A DNA stretch of 64,000 nucleotides. It comes from Catellatospora citrea. GTDB lineage: Bacteria > Actinomycetota > Actinomycetes > Mycobacteriales > Micromonosporaceae. This document shows, piece by piece, positions 17,268 through 25,818 of the stretch (position 1 is the stretch's first letter; each line of letters begins with the position of its first letter). Below the pieces are notes generated by a model that was not told where the DNA came from, did no database searches, and worked only from the letters and a program-made list of their open reading frames with translations. Location: NCBI RefSeq assembly GCF_003610235.1, contig NZ_RAPR01000001.1, positions 5,580,001-5,644,000 of the forward strand. The letters are read 5' to 3'. Both the position numbers and the translations under genes were made by a program.

Positions 17268-18155
17268 ATGGCGCAGCAATCCGAGACGCGGTCACTGGTC
17301 TCCTTCGCGCAGCTCCAGCGGGGCCGCGGCAAGGTGATCTACTGGACCCTCCTCACCGTCGTGGTCATCCTGTTCACGCTCGTCTTCATCGGGCCGCTGT
17401 ACTGGATGATCACCGGCGCGCTGAAGTCCAGCCCCGAGCTGGCGCAGACCCCGCCGACCCTGTGGCCGGCCGACCCGCAGCCGGAGAACTACTCCGACGC
17501 GTGGAACCGGCTGGACCTGGCCAAGCTGCTGTTCAACACCTTCTACTACGCGGTCGGCGCGCTGGTGTTCCAGCTCGTGCTGGACACGGCGGCGGCGTAC
17601 GCGCTGTCGAAGCTGCGGCCGAAGCTGGGCAACCTGATCCTCGGCATGATGCTGGCGACGCTGATGATCCCGGCGATGGTGCTGATCATCCCGCAGTACG
17701 TGACCGTGATCGACCTGCCCATCCTGCACATCAGCCTGATCGACTCGCCGTTCTCGATCTGGCTGCCGGCGGTGGCCAACGCGTTCAACATCTTCCTGCT
17801 GAAGCGGTTCTTCGACTCCATCCCGGAGGACCTCATGTCGGCGGCGCGGATGGACGGCGCGGGCTCGATGCGCACGCTCTGGTCGATCGTGCTGCCGATC
17901 TCCCGGCCGATCCTGGGCGTGGTCTCCATCTTCGCGGTGACCGCGGTGTGGAAGGACTTCCTCTGGCCCAAGCTGGTCATGCCCTCGCCGGAGACCCGCA
18001 CCATCAGCGTCGGCATCTACGCCTTCTCCGGCGGCACGCCGCAGAACGTGGTCGTCGCCGCGGCCGTCATCGCCGCGATCCCGACCATCGTGTTCTTCCT
18101 GATCTTCCAGCGCAGCATCATGTCCGGCCTGACCGCCGGCGGTCTCAAGGAGTAG
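17268..18155 (+). CDS. Sugar ABC importer permease 2 (MalG-like)
   Basis: This 295-residue inner-membrane protein starts MAQQSETRSLVSF at the ATG after GGGGAACGAG. It has six membrane helices and an EAA-type loop (MSAARMDGAGSMRTLWSIVLP). The frame is open far upstream through the first permease, but that is shadow. The C-terminal QRSIMSGLTAGGLKE is characteristic of MalG-type sugar permeases. It forms the channel with permease 1. Confidence 0.95.
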   Translation: MAQQSETRSLVSFAQLQRGRGKVIYWTLLTVVVILFTLVFIGPLYWMITGALKSSPELAQTPPTLWPADPQPENYSDAWNRLDLAKLLFNTFYYAVGALVFQLVLDTAAAYALSKLRPKLGNLILGMMLATLMIPAMVLIIPQYVTVIDLPILHISLIDSPFSIWLPAVANAFNIFLLKRFFDSIPEDLMSAARMDGAGSMRTLWSIVLPISRPILGVVSIFAVTAVWKDFLWPKLVMPSPETRTISVGIYAFSGGTPQNVVVAAAVIAAIPTIVFFLIFQRSIMSGLTAGGLKE

Positions 18156-18161
18156 CCGGCC

Positions 18162-18186
18162 GCGGGCCCGCTGACCGCGGGCCCGC
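18162..18186 (+). terminator. GC-rich hairpin after the permease genes
   Basis: GCGGGCCCGC at 18162-18171 and again at 18177-18186 pair around a TGACC loop. It lies seven bases after the permease stop. It may attenuate read-through into the glucosidase gene. Confidence 0.55.
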
Positions 18187-18245
18187 CCGCCGTGCCCGCA
18201 CCGCTCACGTCCAGTTCGTGTTCCGTAACAGGAAGCAGGTATCTC

Positions 18246-19895
18246 GTGGTTGACATCGGAGCCCCCATGCCGCAGGGGGTGCGCTCGGCGACCGACGCCT
18301 GGTGGCGCGATGCCGCCATCTACCAGGTGTACGTCCGCAGCTTCGCCGACGGCAACGGCGACGGCGTCGGCGACCTGGCCGGTGTCCGGGCGCACCTGAC
18401 GTACCTGAGGGACCTGGGCATCGACGCCATCTGGTTCAACCCGTTCTACGTCTCGCCCCAGGCGGACGGCGGGTACGACGTGAGCGACTACCGCAACATC
18501 GACCCGATCTTCGGCGACCTGGCCGAGTGCGAGCAGATGATCCGGGAGGCCCACGAGCTGGGCATCCGCGTCATCGTCGACGTGGTCCCCAACCACTGCT
18601 CGGACCAGCACCCCTGGTTCCAGGCGGCGCTGGCGGCCGGCCCCGGCTCGCCGGAGCGGGAGCTGTTCTGGTTCCGCCCCGGCAAGGGCGAGCACGGCGA
18701 GCTGCCGCCGACCGAGTGGACCTCGAACTTCGGCGGCGGGACCTGGACCCGGGTGCCCGACGGCGAGTGGTACCTGCACCTGTTCGACGGCGCGCAGCCC
18801 GACTGGAACTGGGACCACCCCGCGGTGCGCGAGGAGCACGAGAACGTGCTGCGGTTCTGGTTCGACCGGGGCGCCGACGGCATCCGCATCGACTCGGCCG
18901 GCCTGCTCGTCAAGGACCCGACCCTGCCCGAGGTCGGCACCACCGAGCGGCACCCGTTCGAGGACCTCGACGAGGTGCACGACGTGTACCGCGCCTGGCG
19001 GCGCATCGCCGACGAGTACGGCGGCCGCGCCCTGATCGGCGAGGTGTGGATGCCCGATGTGCAGCGCTTCACGAACTACCTGCGCCCGGACGAGATGCAC
19101 ACCGCGTTCAACATGAACTTCCTGTGCTCGGCCTGGGACGCCACGCTGCTGCGCGACGTCATCGACGACACCCTGAAGTCGCACGCGCCGGTGGACGCCC
19201 CCGCGACCTGGGTGCTGTCCAACCACGACGTGACCCGCCACGTCAGCCGGTACGGCCGGGCCGACACCTCGTTCAGCTTCAAGGGCCGCACCCACGACAC
19301 CCCGGTCGACCTGGAGCTCGGCACCCGCCGCGCCCGCGCGGCGATCATGCTGGCGCTGGCGCTGCCCGGTTCGGCCTACCTGTACCAGGGCGAGGAGCTG
19401 GGCCTGTGGGAGGTCGAGGACATCCCGGCCGAGCTGATGCAGGACCCGATGTGGCACCGCACCGCGGGCGTCGACCCGGGCCGTGACGGCTGCCGGGTGC
19501 CGCTGCCCTGGTCGGGCGCGGAGGCGCCGTTCGGGTTCAGCCCCGGCGGCGCGACGGCCAAGCCCTGGCTGCCCCAGCCGGCGGCGTGGAAGGCGTACAC
19601 CGCCGAGGCGCAGACCGGTGACCCGGGCTCGATGCTGGAGCTGTACCGCCGCTGCCTGAGCCTGCGCCACAGCGAGCCCGCGCTCGGCGACGGCCCGATG
19701 TCCTGGCTGGACAGCTCCGCGCAGGTGCTGTCGTTCCGCCGTCCCGCCCCGGACGGCCTCGACCTGATCTGCGTGGTCAACCTCGCCGACCACCCCGTCG
19801 ACCTGCCGGCGTACGCGCAGGTCCTCGTCGCCAGCGGCCCGCTGGACGGCGACCGCCTGCCCGCGGACACCGCGGTCTGGATCCGCCCCGCCTGA
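18246..19895 (+). CDS. GH13 alpha-glucosidase (oligosaccharide-cleaving, cytoplasmic)
   Basis: This 549-residue enzyme hydrolyses imported alpha-gluco-oligosaccharides. It carries the GH13 regions with catalytic residues Asp216 (DGIRIDSAG, nucleophile), Glu266 (LIGEVW, acid/base) and Asp328 (VLSNHDVTRH). DVVPNHCS is region I, and WWRDAAIYQVYVRSF is the typical front of the oligo-1,6-glucosidase/alpha-glucosidase group. There is no signal peptide, so it acts inside the cell. GTG at 18246 has AGGAAGCAGGT upstream; an ATG at 18267 is an alternative. Linkage preference (1,3, 1,4 or 1,6) cannot be read from the sequence. Confidence 0.95.
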   Translation: MVDIGAPMPQGVRSATDAWWRDAAIYQVYVRSFADGNGDGVGDLAGVRAHLTYLRDLGIDAIWFNPFYVSPQADGGYDVSDYRNIDPIFGDLAECEQMIREAHELGIRVIVDVVPNHCSDQHPWFQAALAAGPGSPERELFWFRPGKGEHGELPPTEWTSNFGGGTWTRVPDGEWYLHLFDGAQPDWNWDHPAVREEHENVLRFWFDRGADGIRIDSAGLLVKDPTLPEVGTTERHPFEDLDEVHDVYRAWRRIADEYGGRALIGEVWMPDVQRFTNYLRPDEMHTAFNMNFLCSAWDATLLRDVIDDTLKSHAPVDAPATWVLSNHDVTRHVSRYGRADTSFSFKGRTHDTPVDLELGTRRARAAIMLALALPGSAYLYQGEELGLWEVEDIPAELMQDPMWHRTAGVDPGRDGCRVPLPWSGAEAPFGFSPGGATAKPWLPQPAAWKAYTAEAQTGDPGSMLELYRRCLSLRHSEPALGDGPMSWLDSSAQVLSFRRPAPDGLDLICVVNLADHPVDLPAYAQVLVASGPLDGDRLPADTAVWIRPA

Positions 19896-20023
19896 CCCCG
19901 TCGTTTGCGGGTCGAAGGAGCCCGCAGCTCAGCATCGCCACGGCCGTGGCGGCGCGTTTCCCCCACATCGCGCCGCCTCACTCCGCTCCGGTCACCCGTC
20001 CCCACCGGAAGGCAGCACAGGCA

Positions 20024-23000
20024 ATGAACGAGCACAGCACCCCACCCGTATCGACTCCCCGCGCGCCGGCGCCCCGCCGCCGCACCGGGCTGGCCGCCGC
20101 GGCCGCCAGCTCGATGCTGGCCGGCGTGGCGCTGGTCGCGGTCACCGCTTTCGGCACCGCCAGCCCGGACCTGCAGCAGGTCGCGTCGATCTCCCCGTTC
20201 TCGATCGCCGGGCGCGGCGCGACCGTCGCGTTCAAGGAGTTCGAGGCCGAGGAGCAGCCCACCAACGGCACGGTCCTGGCGCACACCCGCTACTACGGCC
20301 AGCTGGCCTCGGAGGCGTCCGGCCGCCAGGCCGTGGTCCTCGACGCGGTCGGCGAGTACGTCGAGTTCACCCTCACCGCGCCCGCCGACTCGATCAACTT
20401 CCGGTACAGCCTGCCGGACAACAGCGCGGGCACCGGCCGCGACGCCACCATCGACCTGCGGGTCAACGGGAACTTCCTCAAGAGCGTCCCGGTGACCTCC
20501 AAGTACGGCTGGTACTACGGCGGCTACCCGTTCAACAACAACCCGTCCGACACCAACCCGCACCACTTCTACGACGAGCAGCGCAGCCTGCTCGGCAGCA
20601 CCTACCCGATCGGCACGAAGATCCGGCTGCAGGTGAACTCGACCGCGCAGTCGCCCACCTTCACCATCGACCTGGCCGACTTCGAGGTCGTCGGCGGGCC
20701 GAAGACCAAGCCCGCCAACGCGATCGACGTGGTGGCCGACTTCGGCGCCGACCCGACCGGCGGCGCCGCCGACAACACGGCCAAGTTCCAGGCCGCCGTG
20801 GACGCGGGCAAGGCGCAGGGCCGGGTCGTCTGGATTCCCGCGGGCACCTACACCGTCTGGGACCACATCGTGGTCGACGGGGTGACCCTGCAGGGCGCGG
20901 GCATGTGGCACTCGGTGCTCACCGGCCGCCACCCCACCAACCGCAACCGCGCGGTCGGCGTCTACGGCAAGTACGTCGCGGGCGGCGGCTACGGCGGCGA
21001 GATCCGCGCGCACGAGGCGGGCGGCCCGAGCCGCAACGTGACCCTCAAGGACTTCGCCATCATCGGCGACGTCCGCGAGCGCGTGGACAACGACCAGGTC
21101 AACGCCATGGGCGGGGCCATGACCAACTCGGTGGTCGACAGCGTGTGGATGCAGCACACGAAGGTCGGCGCCTGGATGGACGGCCCGATGGACAACTTCA
21201 CCATCCGCAACAGCGTGATCCTGGACCAGACCGCCGACGGCGTGAACTTCCACACCGGCGTCACCAACTCCACCGTCACCAACACGTTCGTGCGCAACAC
21301 CGGTGACGACGGCCTGGCCATGTGGCCCGAGCGCATCCCGAACGTCAACAACACGTTCTCGTTCAACACGGTCGGCGTGACGATCCTGGCGAACAACATC
21401 GTGTCGTACGGCGGCCGCGACATCAAGATCACGGACAACGTGGTCGCGGACACCATCACCAACGGCGGCGGCATCCACATCGGCAACCGCTACCCGGGCG
21501 TCAACTCGGGCCAGGGCACGGCCGTGGCGGGCACCTTCACCATCGCCCGCAACACCCTGATCCGGGCCGGCAACTCCGACTACAACTGGAACTTCGGCGT
21601 CGGCGCGATCTGGTTCTCCGGCCTCAACGAGCCCATCGCCGGGGCGACCCTCAACATCACCGACACCGACATCCTGGACAGCTCGTACGCGGCGCTGCAC
21701 TGGATCGAGGGCGGGGCCAGCGGCATCCACTTCAAGAACGTGCGCATCATCGGCGCGGGCACGTACGCGCTGCAGGTGCAGTCGCAGGGCCAGGCCACGT
21801 TCGAGAACGTGACCGCGTCCGGCATCGCGCAGTCCAACCCGATCCACAACTGCGTGGGCCCGTCGTTCCAGATCACCCAGATCGGCACCAACTCCGGCTG
21901 GTACGCCAACCCGCCCGCCTGCACCGGCATCTGGCCGACCCCGGTCTGGACCAGCGGCTCCACCCCGCCGAGCAACAGCCCGCCGCCGCCCAGCTCACCG
22001 CCGCCGCCCTCGGCGCAGCTGAGCCTGAGCACGTCGAGCCTGGTCTTCGGCACGCAGAACGTGGGCACCACCAGCGCCGCGCAGACGGTCACGGTCAGCA
22101 ACCCGGGCACCGTCACCGCGAACCTGAGCGGCGTCGCCGTCAGTGGTGACTTCGCCCGGACCACCACCTGCGGCACGACGCTGGCGCCCGGTGCGAGCTG
22201 CACCGCCTCGGTGACGTTCACGCCGACCGCGACCGGCACCCGCAACGGGCAGCTGTCCGTGGGCAGCAACGCGCAGGGCAACCCGCACGTGGTGAACCTG
22301 ACCGGCTCGGGCTTCAACCCCAACGGCAACCTCGCCGCGGGCCGCCCGACCACCGAGACGAGTCACACGCAGTCGTACGCCTCGGGCAACGCGGTCGACG
22401 GCGACGTGAACACGTACTGGGAGAGCAACAACAACGCCTTCCCGCAGTCGATCACGGTCGACCTGGGCACGAGCGCGACCGTCAACCAGGTCGTGCTGAA
22501 GCTGCCGCCCTCGTGGGGCACCCGCACCGAGACCCTGCAGGTGCTGGGCTCGACCGACGGCTCGAACTTCACCAGCCTGGCGGGTTCGGCGGGCTACACC
22601 TTCAACCCGGCCACCGGCAACAGCGCGGCGATCAACTTCACCGCCGCGTCGCGCCGCTACGTCCGGGTGACGGTCACCGGCAACACCGGCTGGCCCGCGG
22701 GGCAGTTCAGCGAGTTCGAGGTGTACGGCAACGGCACCCCGCCCCCGCAGACCCCGGCCATCGGCCTGTCGTCGTCGAGCCTGTCGTTCGCGAACCAGAC
22801 CGTCGGCAGCACCAGCGGCGCGCAGTCGGTGACGGTGACCAACACCGGCACGGCCTCGGCGACGCTCGGCGCGGTCACCGTGACCGGCGACTACGCCCGC
22901 ACCACCACCTGCGGTTCCTCACTGGCGGCGGGCGCGTCCTGCACCGTCTCGGTGACGTTCACGCCGACCGCGTCCGGGGCCCGCTCCGGCTCGGTCAGCT

Positions 23001-23482
23001 TCACCAGCAACGCCACCGGCAGCCCGCACACGATCAACCTGTCGGGCAACGGCGCCGTCGCGAACACCAACCTGGCGCTCAACCGCCCGGTGACCGAGAG
23101 CGGCCACGTCGACGTGTACGGCGCGGGCAACGCGGTCGACGGCAACGCGAACTCGTACTGGGAGTCGCTGAACAACGCCTGGCCGCAGACCATCACGGTG
23201 GACCTCGGCGCGACGACCTCGGTCTCCCGCGTGGTGCTCAAGCTGCCGCCCGCGGCGGCCTGGGCCACCCGCACCCAGACCCTGTCGGTGCTGGGCAGCA
23301 CCAACGGCTCCTCCTACAGCACGGTCAAGGCCTCGGCCGGGTATGTCTTCAACCCGTCCTCGGCCAACACCGTCACCATCACCTTCACCGCCACGAGCCA
23401 GCGCTACCTGCGGCTGAGCTTCACCGGCAACACGGGCTGGCCGGCCGGCCAGCTCTCGGAGTACGAGGTCTACGCCTCGTAA
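20024..23482 (+). CDS. Secreted GH87-type alpha-1,3-glucanase/mycodextranase, multidomain
   Basis: This 1152-residue secreted enzyme starts at ATG 20024 (GGAAGG upstream). A twin-Arg-like signal region (RRRTGLAAAAASSML) precedes a CBM35-like domain (about 67-225). A right-handed beta-helix (about 232-640) opens with VVADFGADPTGG. Asp405 and the pair Asp428-Asp429 (NTGDDGLAMW) are spaced 23 and 24 residues apart, matching the three catalytic Asp of GH87 alpha-1,3-glucanase as recalled for Agl-FH1. A Pro/Ser linker (643-663) follows. Two repeats of a choice-of-anchor-D domain plus an F5/8-type (discoidin) domain (664-903 and 911-1152) complete it. The target is probably fungal alpha-1,3-glucan or nigeran. 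Confidence 0.87.
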   Translation: MNEHSTPPVSTPRAPAPRRRTGLAAAAASSMLAGVALVAVTAFGTASPDLQQVASISPFSIAGRGATVAFKEFEAEEQPTNGTVLAHTRYYGQLASEASGRQAVVLDAVGEYVEFTLTAPADSINFRYSLPDNSAGTGRDATIDLRVNGNFLKSVPVTSKYGWYYGGYPFNNNPSDTNPHHFYDEQRSLLGSTYPIGTKIRLQVNSTAQSPTFTIDLADFEVVGGPKTKPANAIDVVADFGADPTGGAADNTAKFQAAVDAGKAQGRVVWIPAGTYTVWDHIVVDGVTLQGAGMWHSVLTGRHPTNRNRAVGVYGKYVAGGGYGGEIRAHEAGGPSRNVTLKDFAIIGDVRERVDNDQVNAMGGAMTNSVVDSVWMQHTKVGAWMDGPMDNFTIRNSVILDQTADGVNFHTGVTNSTVTNTFVRNTGDDGLAMWPERIPNVNNTFSFNTVGVTILANNIVSYGGRDIKITDNVVADTITNGGGIHIGNRYPGVNSGQGTAVAGTFTIARNTLIRAGNSDYNWNFGVGAIWFSGLNEPIAGATLNITDTDILDSSYAALHWIEGGASGIHFKNVRIIGAGTYALQVQSQGQATFENVTASGIAQSNPIHNCVGPSFQITQIGTNSGWYANPPACTGIWPTPVWTSGSTPPSNSPPPPSSPPPPSAQLSLSTSSLVFGTQNVGTTSAAQTVTVSNPGTVTANLSGVAVSGDFARTTTCGTTLAPGASCTASVTFTPTATGTRNGQLSVGSNAQGNPHVVNLTGSGFNPNGNLAAGRPTTETSHTQSYASGNAVDGDVNTYWESNNNAFPQSITVDLGTSATVNQVVLKLPPSWGTRTETLQVLGSTDGSNFTSLAGSAGYTFNPATGNSAAINFTAASRRYVRVTVTGNTGWPAGQFSEFEVYGNGTPPPQTPAIGLSSSSLSFANQTVGSTSGAQSVTVTNTGTASATLGAVTVTGDYARTTTCGSSLAAGASCTVSVTFTPTASGARSGSVSFTSNATGSPHTINLSGNGAVANTNLALNRPVTESGHVDVYGAGNAVDGNANSYWESLNNAWPQTITVDLGATTSVSRVVLKLPPAAAWATRTQTLSVLGSTNGSSYSTVKASAGYVFNPSSANTVTITFTATSQRYLRLSFTGNTGWPAGQLSEYEVYAS

Positions 23483-23538
23483 TCCACCCCGGCCCCGGTG
23501 GAGAGGGTGAGCGGCCCTCTCCACCGGTCGAGTGAACG

Positions 23539-23582
23539 GAAGGGCACCTTCACAACGCTCCGCGTTGGAGAAGGTGCCCTTC
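23539..23582 (+). terminator. Strong terminator, 'AAGGGCACCTTC' hairpin family
   Basis: GAAGGGCACCTTC (23539-23551) pairs with 23570-23582, and inside it CAACGC pairs with GCGTTG, leaving only a three-base loop. TTCTTG follows. It closes the glucan operon 57 bases after the glucanase stop. The same core is used at 56930-56979. Confidence 0.88.
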
Positions 23583-23679
23583 TTGACACCGGCAGGGCAG
23601 TTGCTCCAGGCCGATGCGTGATCCGGTTTACCGGTTCGCCCGGCAACCGTCACGCGGCGGACCGGTTACAGTGACCGGC

Positions 23680-24678
23680 GTGACGCGCAGACTCGCCGAA
23701 GTGGCGAAGTACGTGGGGGTGAGCGAGGCGACGGTGAGCCGTGTGCTCAACGGCAAGCCCGGCATCTCCGAAGCGACCCGCACCGCCGTACTGACCGCCC
23801 TGGACGTGCTCGGCTACGAGCGGCCCACCAAGCTGCGCGGGGAACGGGCCCGCCTGGTCGGGCTGGTGCTGCCCGAGCTCCAGAACCCGATCTTCCCGGC
23901 CTTCGCCGAGATCGTGGCGGGGGCGCTGGCGCAGCGGGGCTTCACCCCGGTGCTGTGCACCCGCACCGAGGAGGGCGTGGCCGAGTCGGCGTACGTCGAC
24001 ATCATGATGGAGCAGCAGGTCTCCGGCGTGATCTTCGCGGGCGGTCTCTACGCCCAGGCCGACGCCGAGCACGAGCACTACCACCGGCTGCGCCAGCGGG
24101 GCCTGCCCGTGGTGCTGGTGAACGCGGCGATAGACGGGCTCGGCTTCCCGGTCGTGGCGGCCGACGACGCGGTCGCGGTCGATCAGGCCTACGGGCACCT
24201 CTCCTCGCTCGGGCACACGAAGATCGGGCTGCTGCTCGGGCCGGTCGACCACGTGCCGTCGGCGCGCAAGCTGGCCGCGTTCCGCAAGCGCACCGGGCAG
24301 AAGAACCCGCCGGTCGCGCGCACCATCTACTCGATGGAGGCGGCGCAGGCCGCGGCGGTACGGCTGATCAAGGAGGGCGTGACCGGGCTGGTCTGCGCCT
24401 CCGACGTGTTCGCGCTGGGCGCGGTGCGCGCGGTGCGCCGGATGGGGCTGCGGGTGCCGGAGGACATCTCCGTCGTCGGATACGACGACTCGCTCTTCAT
24501 GGCCTGCACGGACCCGCCGCTGACGACGGTGCGCCAGCCCATCGGCGCGATGGGCACGGCCGCGGTGGCCATGCTGGTGTCGCAGGTGGACGGCGGCGAA
24601 GTCGCCCCGGACGAGTACCTGTTCGATCCCGAACTGGTCGTGCGCGGTTCGACCGCGGTGGTCGCCGCGTCGTCCTGA
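23680..24678 (+). CDS. LacI-family transcriptional regulator 2 of the alpha-glucan locus
   Basis: This 332-residue repressor starts GTG-ACGCGCAGACTC, the position matching ATG in the duplicate at 13163; an upstream GTG at 23671 is possible. The helix-turn-helix region differs from the duplicate at only a few residues in the first 60 (for example SEATVSRVLNGKPG against STATVSRVLNGRPG), so both probably read similar operators. The effector domain has diverged more, including around SARKLAAFRKRTGQK, where the first copy reads SSRKRQAFPGADD. CCGGTTTACCGG lies about 50 bases upstream. It may respond to a different sugar. Confidence 0.94.
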   Translation: MTRRLAEVAKYVGVSEATVSRVLNGKPGISEATRTAVLTALDVLGYERPTKLRGERARLVGLVLPELQNPIFPAFAEIVAGALAQRGFTPVLCTRTEEGVAESAYVDIMMEQQVSGVIFAGGLYAQADAEHEHYHRLRQRGLPVVLVNAAIDGLGFPVVAADDAVAVDQAYGHLSSLGHTKIGLLLGPVDHVPSARKLAAFRKRTGQKNPPVARTIYSMEAAQAAAVRLIKEGVTGLVCASDVFALGAVRAVRRMGLRVPEDISVVGYDDSLFMACTDPPLTTVRQPIGAMGTAAVAMLVSQVDGGEVAPDEYLFDPELVVRGSTAVVAASS

Positions 24679-24685
24679 CCGGCGT

Positions 24686-25177
24686 TCAGCCGCGGCGCAT
24701 GGGCACGTGCGGGATGCCGTCCTCGAGGAACTCGGGGCCGCTCGCGGCGAAGCCGTACTTGGCGTAGAAGCGCTCCAGGTGCGCCTGCGCGTCCAGCACC
24801 GCGGGGCGTTCGCCGACCGCGGCCAGGGCGGCCGTGAGCAGTTGCCCGGCCAGGCCGTCGCCGCGCGCCTCGGGGGCGGTGACCACGCGGCCGATGCGGC
24901 ACACCGGGCCGCCGGGCTCGGCGTCTTCGAGCATGCGCAGGTAGGCCACGGGTCTGCGGTCCACCTCGTACCACAGGTGCCGGGTGCCGGGCTCGGCGTC
25001 ACGGCCGTCGAGGTCGGGGTAGGGGCACGACTGTTCGACGACGAAGACGTCCACGCGCAGCTTGAGCAGGGCGTAGAGGGTGGTGGCGTCCAGGTCCTGG
25101 AAGCTCGCCGTACGGAAGATCATTGGCTCTGCCGAGATCACCTCTGGATCGTAGTCGGTGAGTCGGCTCACCCTCAC
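24686..25177 (-). CDS. GNAT acetyltransferase, ElaA-like
   Basis: This 163-residue acetyl-CoA-dependent N-acetyltransferase carries the ElaA features LYALLKLRVDVFVVEQSCPY and RHLWYEVDRRPVAYLRM. The acetyl-CoA loop appears as GRVVTAPEARGDGLAGQLL and the end as FYAKYGF. GTG at 25177 has GAGGAGAGCGGAA before it and is preferred over the inner ATG at 25123. It diverges from the degenerate ABC gene across a 68-bp region holding a TetR-type operator, so both directions may be controlled together. The substrate is unknown. Confidence 0.9.
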   Translation of the reverse strand: MRVSRLTDYDPEVISAEPMIFRTASFQDLDATTLYALLKLRVDVFVVEQSCPYPDLDGRDAEPGTRHLWYEVDRRPVAYLRMLEDAEPGGPVCRIGRVVTAPEARGDGLAGQLLTAALAAVGERPAVLDAQAHLERFYAKYGFAASGPEFLEDGIPHVPMRRG

Positions 25178-25202
25178 TTCCGCTCTCCTCGCCTCGTGAG
25201 CC

Positions 25203-25234
25203 AGTATTTAGACCGACTGGTCAGTTCAAATACT
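25203..25234. promoter_or_regulatory. 32-bp dyad, likely TetR operator
   Basis: The outer arms AGTATTT (25203-25209) and AAATACT (25228-25234) are exact. Inner bases GACCGACT|GGTCAGTT pair at 5 of 8 positions around the same centre, giving 12 of 16 matched pairs. It lies between the divergent GNAT and ABC genes. TetR regulators of YhgE/Pip exporters bind GACCGAC-GGTC-like sites, so the TetR encoded at 28121 is the expected binder. Confidence 0.75.
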
Positions 25235-25245
25235 TTGGGGGCGGT

Positions 25246-25818
25246 GTGGAGCCGGCACTGCTGCGGGCCGAGGGACTCGGGCTGCGTACCCGCCGGGGGT
25301 GGGTCTTCCGGGATCTCGACCTGGTGGTCCATCCGGGCGAGCTGGTCACGCTGACCGGCCCCGCGGGCGGCGGGCGGACCAGTGCGCTGCTCGCGCTCGG
25401 CGGCCGGTTCCGCACCACGCACGGCACCCTGACCCGCGGGCGTACGGCGTTCGGCCTGGTCCCCGGCGTCAACGAGCCCGAACCCGCGCTCACCGTCGCC
25501 GAACACGTCGGGGAGCGGCTGCGCCTGCTCGGCCTGGCCCGGCCCTGGCACCGCCGGCACCCGCTGGTTGCGGGGGAGTCCGACGACCTGGTCCGCGACC
25601 TGTCCCCGCTCGACCGGCACCGCCTGATGATCAAGCTTGCCCTGCTGGAGGACCCCGACGTGCTGCTCATCGACGACATCGACGTGGGCCTGACCCCCGC
25701 CGAGACGCGGACCCTGCTCAGCGACCTCGACGCGACCGGCCGCGCCGTCGTGGCCGTGTGCCGCGACGCCGCCGCCGTGACCGGTGCTCTCGTTTCGCAG
25801 GTGGGGGTGGGGCGGTGA
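25246..25818 (+). CDS. Degenerate ABC-type ATPase partner of YhgE/Pip protein
   Basis: This 190-residue protein resembles an ABC ATP-binding subunit in length order (Walker A, helical part, Walker B), but its motifs are altered. Walker A is GPAGGGRTS, with Arg44 in place of the catalytic Lys. Walker B is VLLIDDIDVG, with Asp instead of the catalytic Glu. There is no LSGGQ signature, only DLSPLDRHRLM. No H-loop His is seen. ATP hydrolysis is therefore doubtful. Its GTGA stop overlaps the start of the YhgE/Pip gene, so the two are made together. Confidence 0.8.
   Translation: MEPALLRAEGLGLRTRRGWVFRDLDLVVHPGELVTLTGPAGGGRTSALLALGGRFRTTHGTLTRGRTAFGLVPGVNEPEPALTVAEHVGERLRLLGLARPWHRRHPLVAGESDDLVRDLSPLDRHRLMIKLALLEDPDVLLIDDIDVGLTPAETRTLLSDLDATGRAVVAVCRDAAAVTGALVSQVGVGR

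Noticed and set aside
20024..23482. Pectate lyase or generic right-handed beta-helix enzyme
   Set aside because: The catalytic Asp triplet spacing and the CBM35-helix layout fit GH87. No pectate lyase Arg/Lys pattern is seen, and the neighbours handle alpha-glucans.
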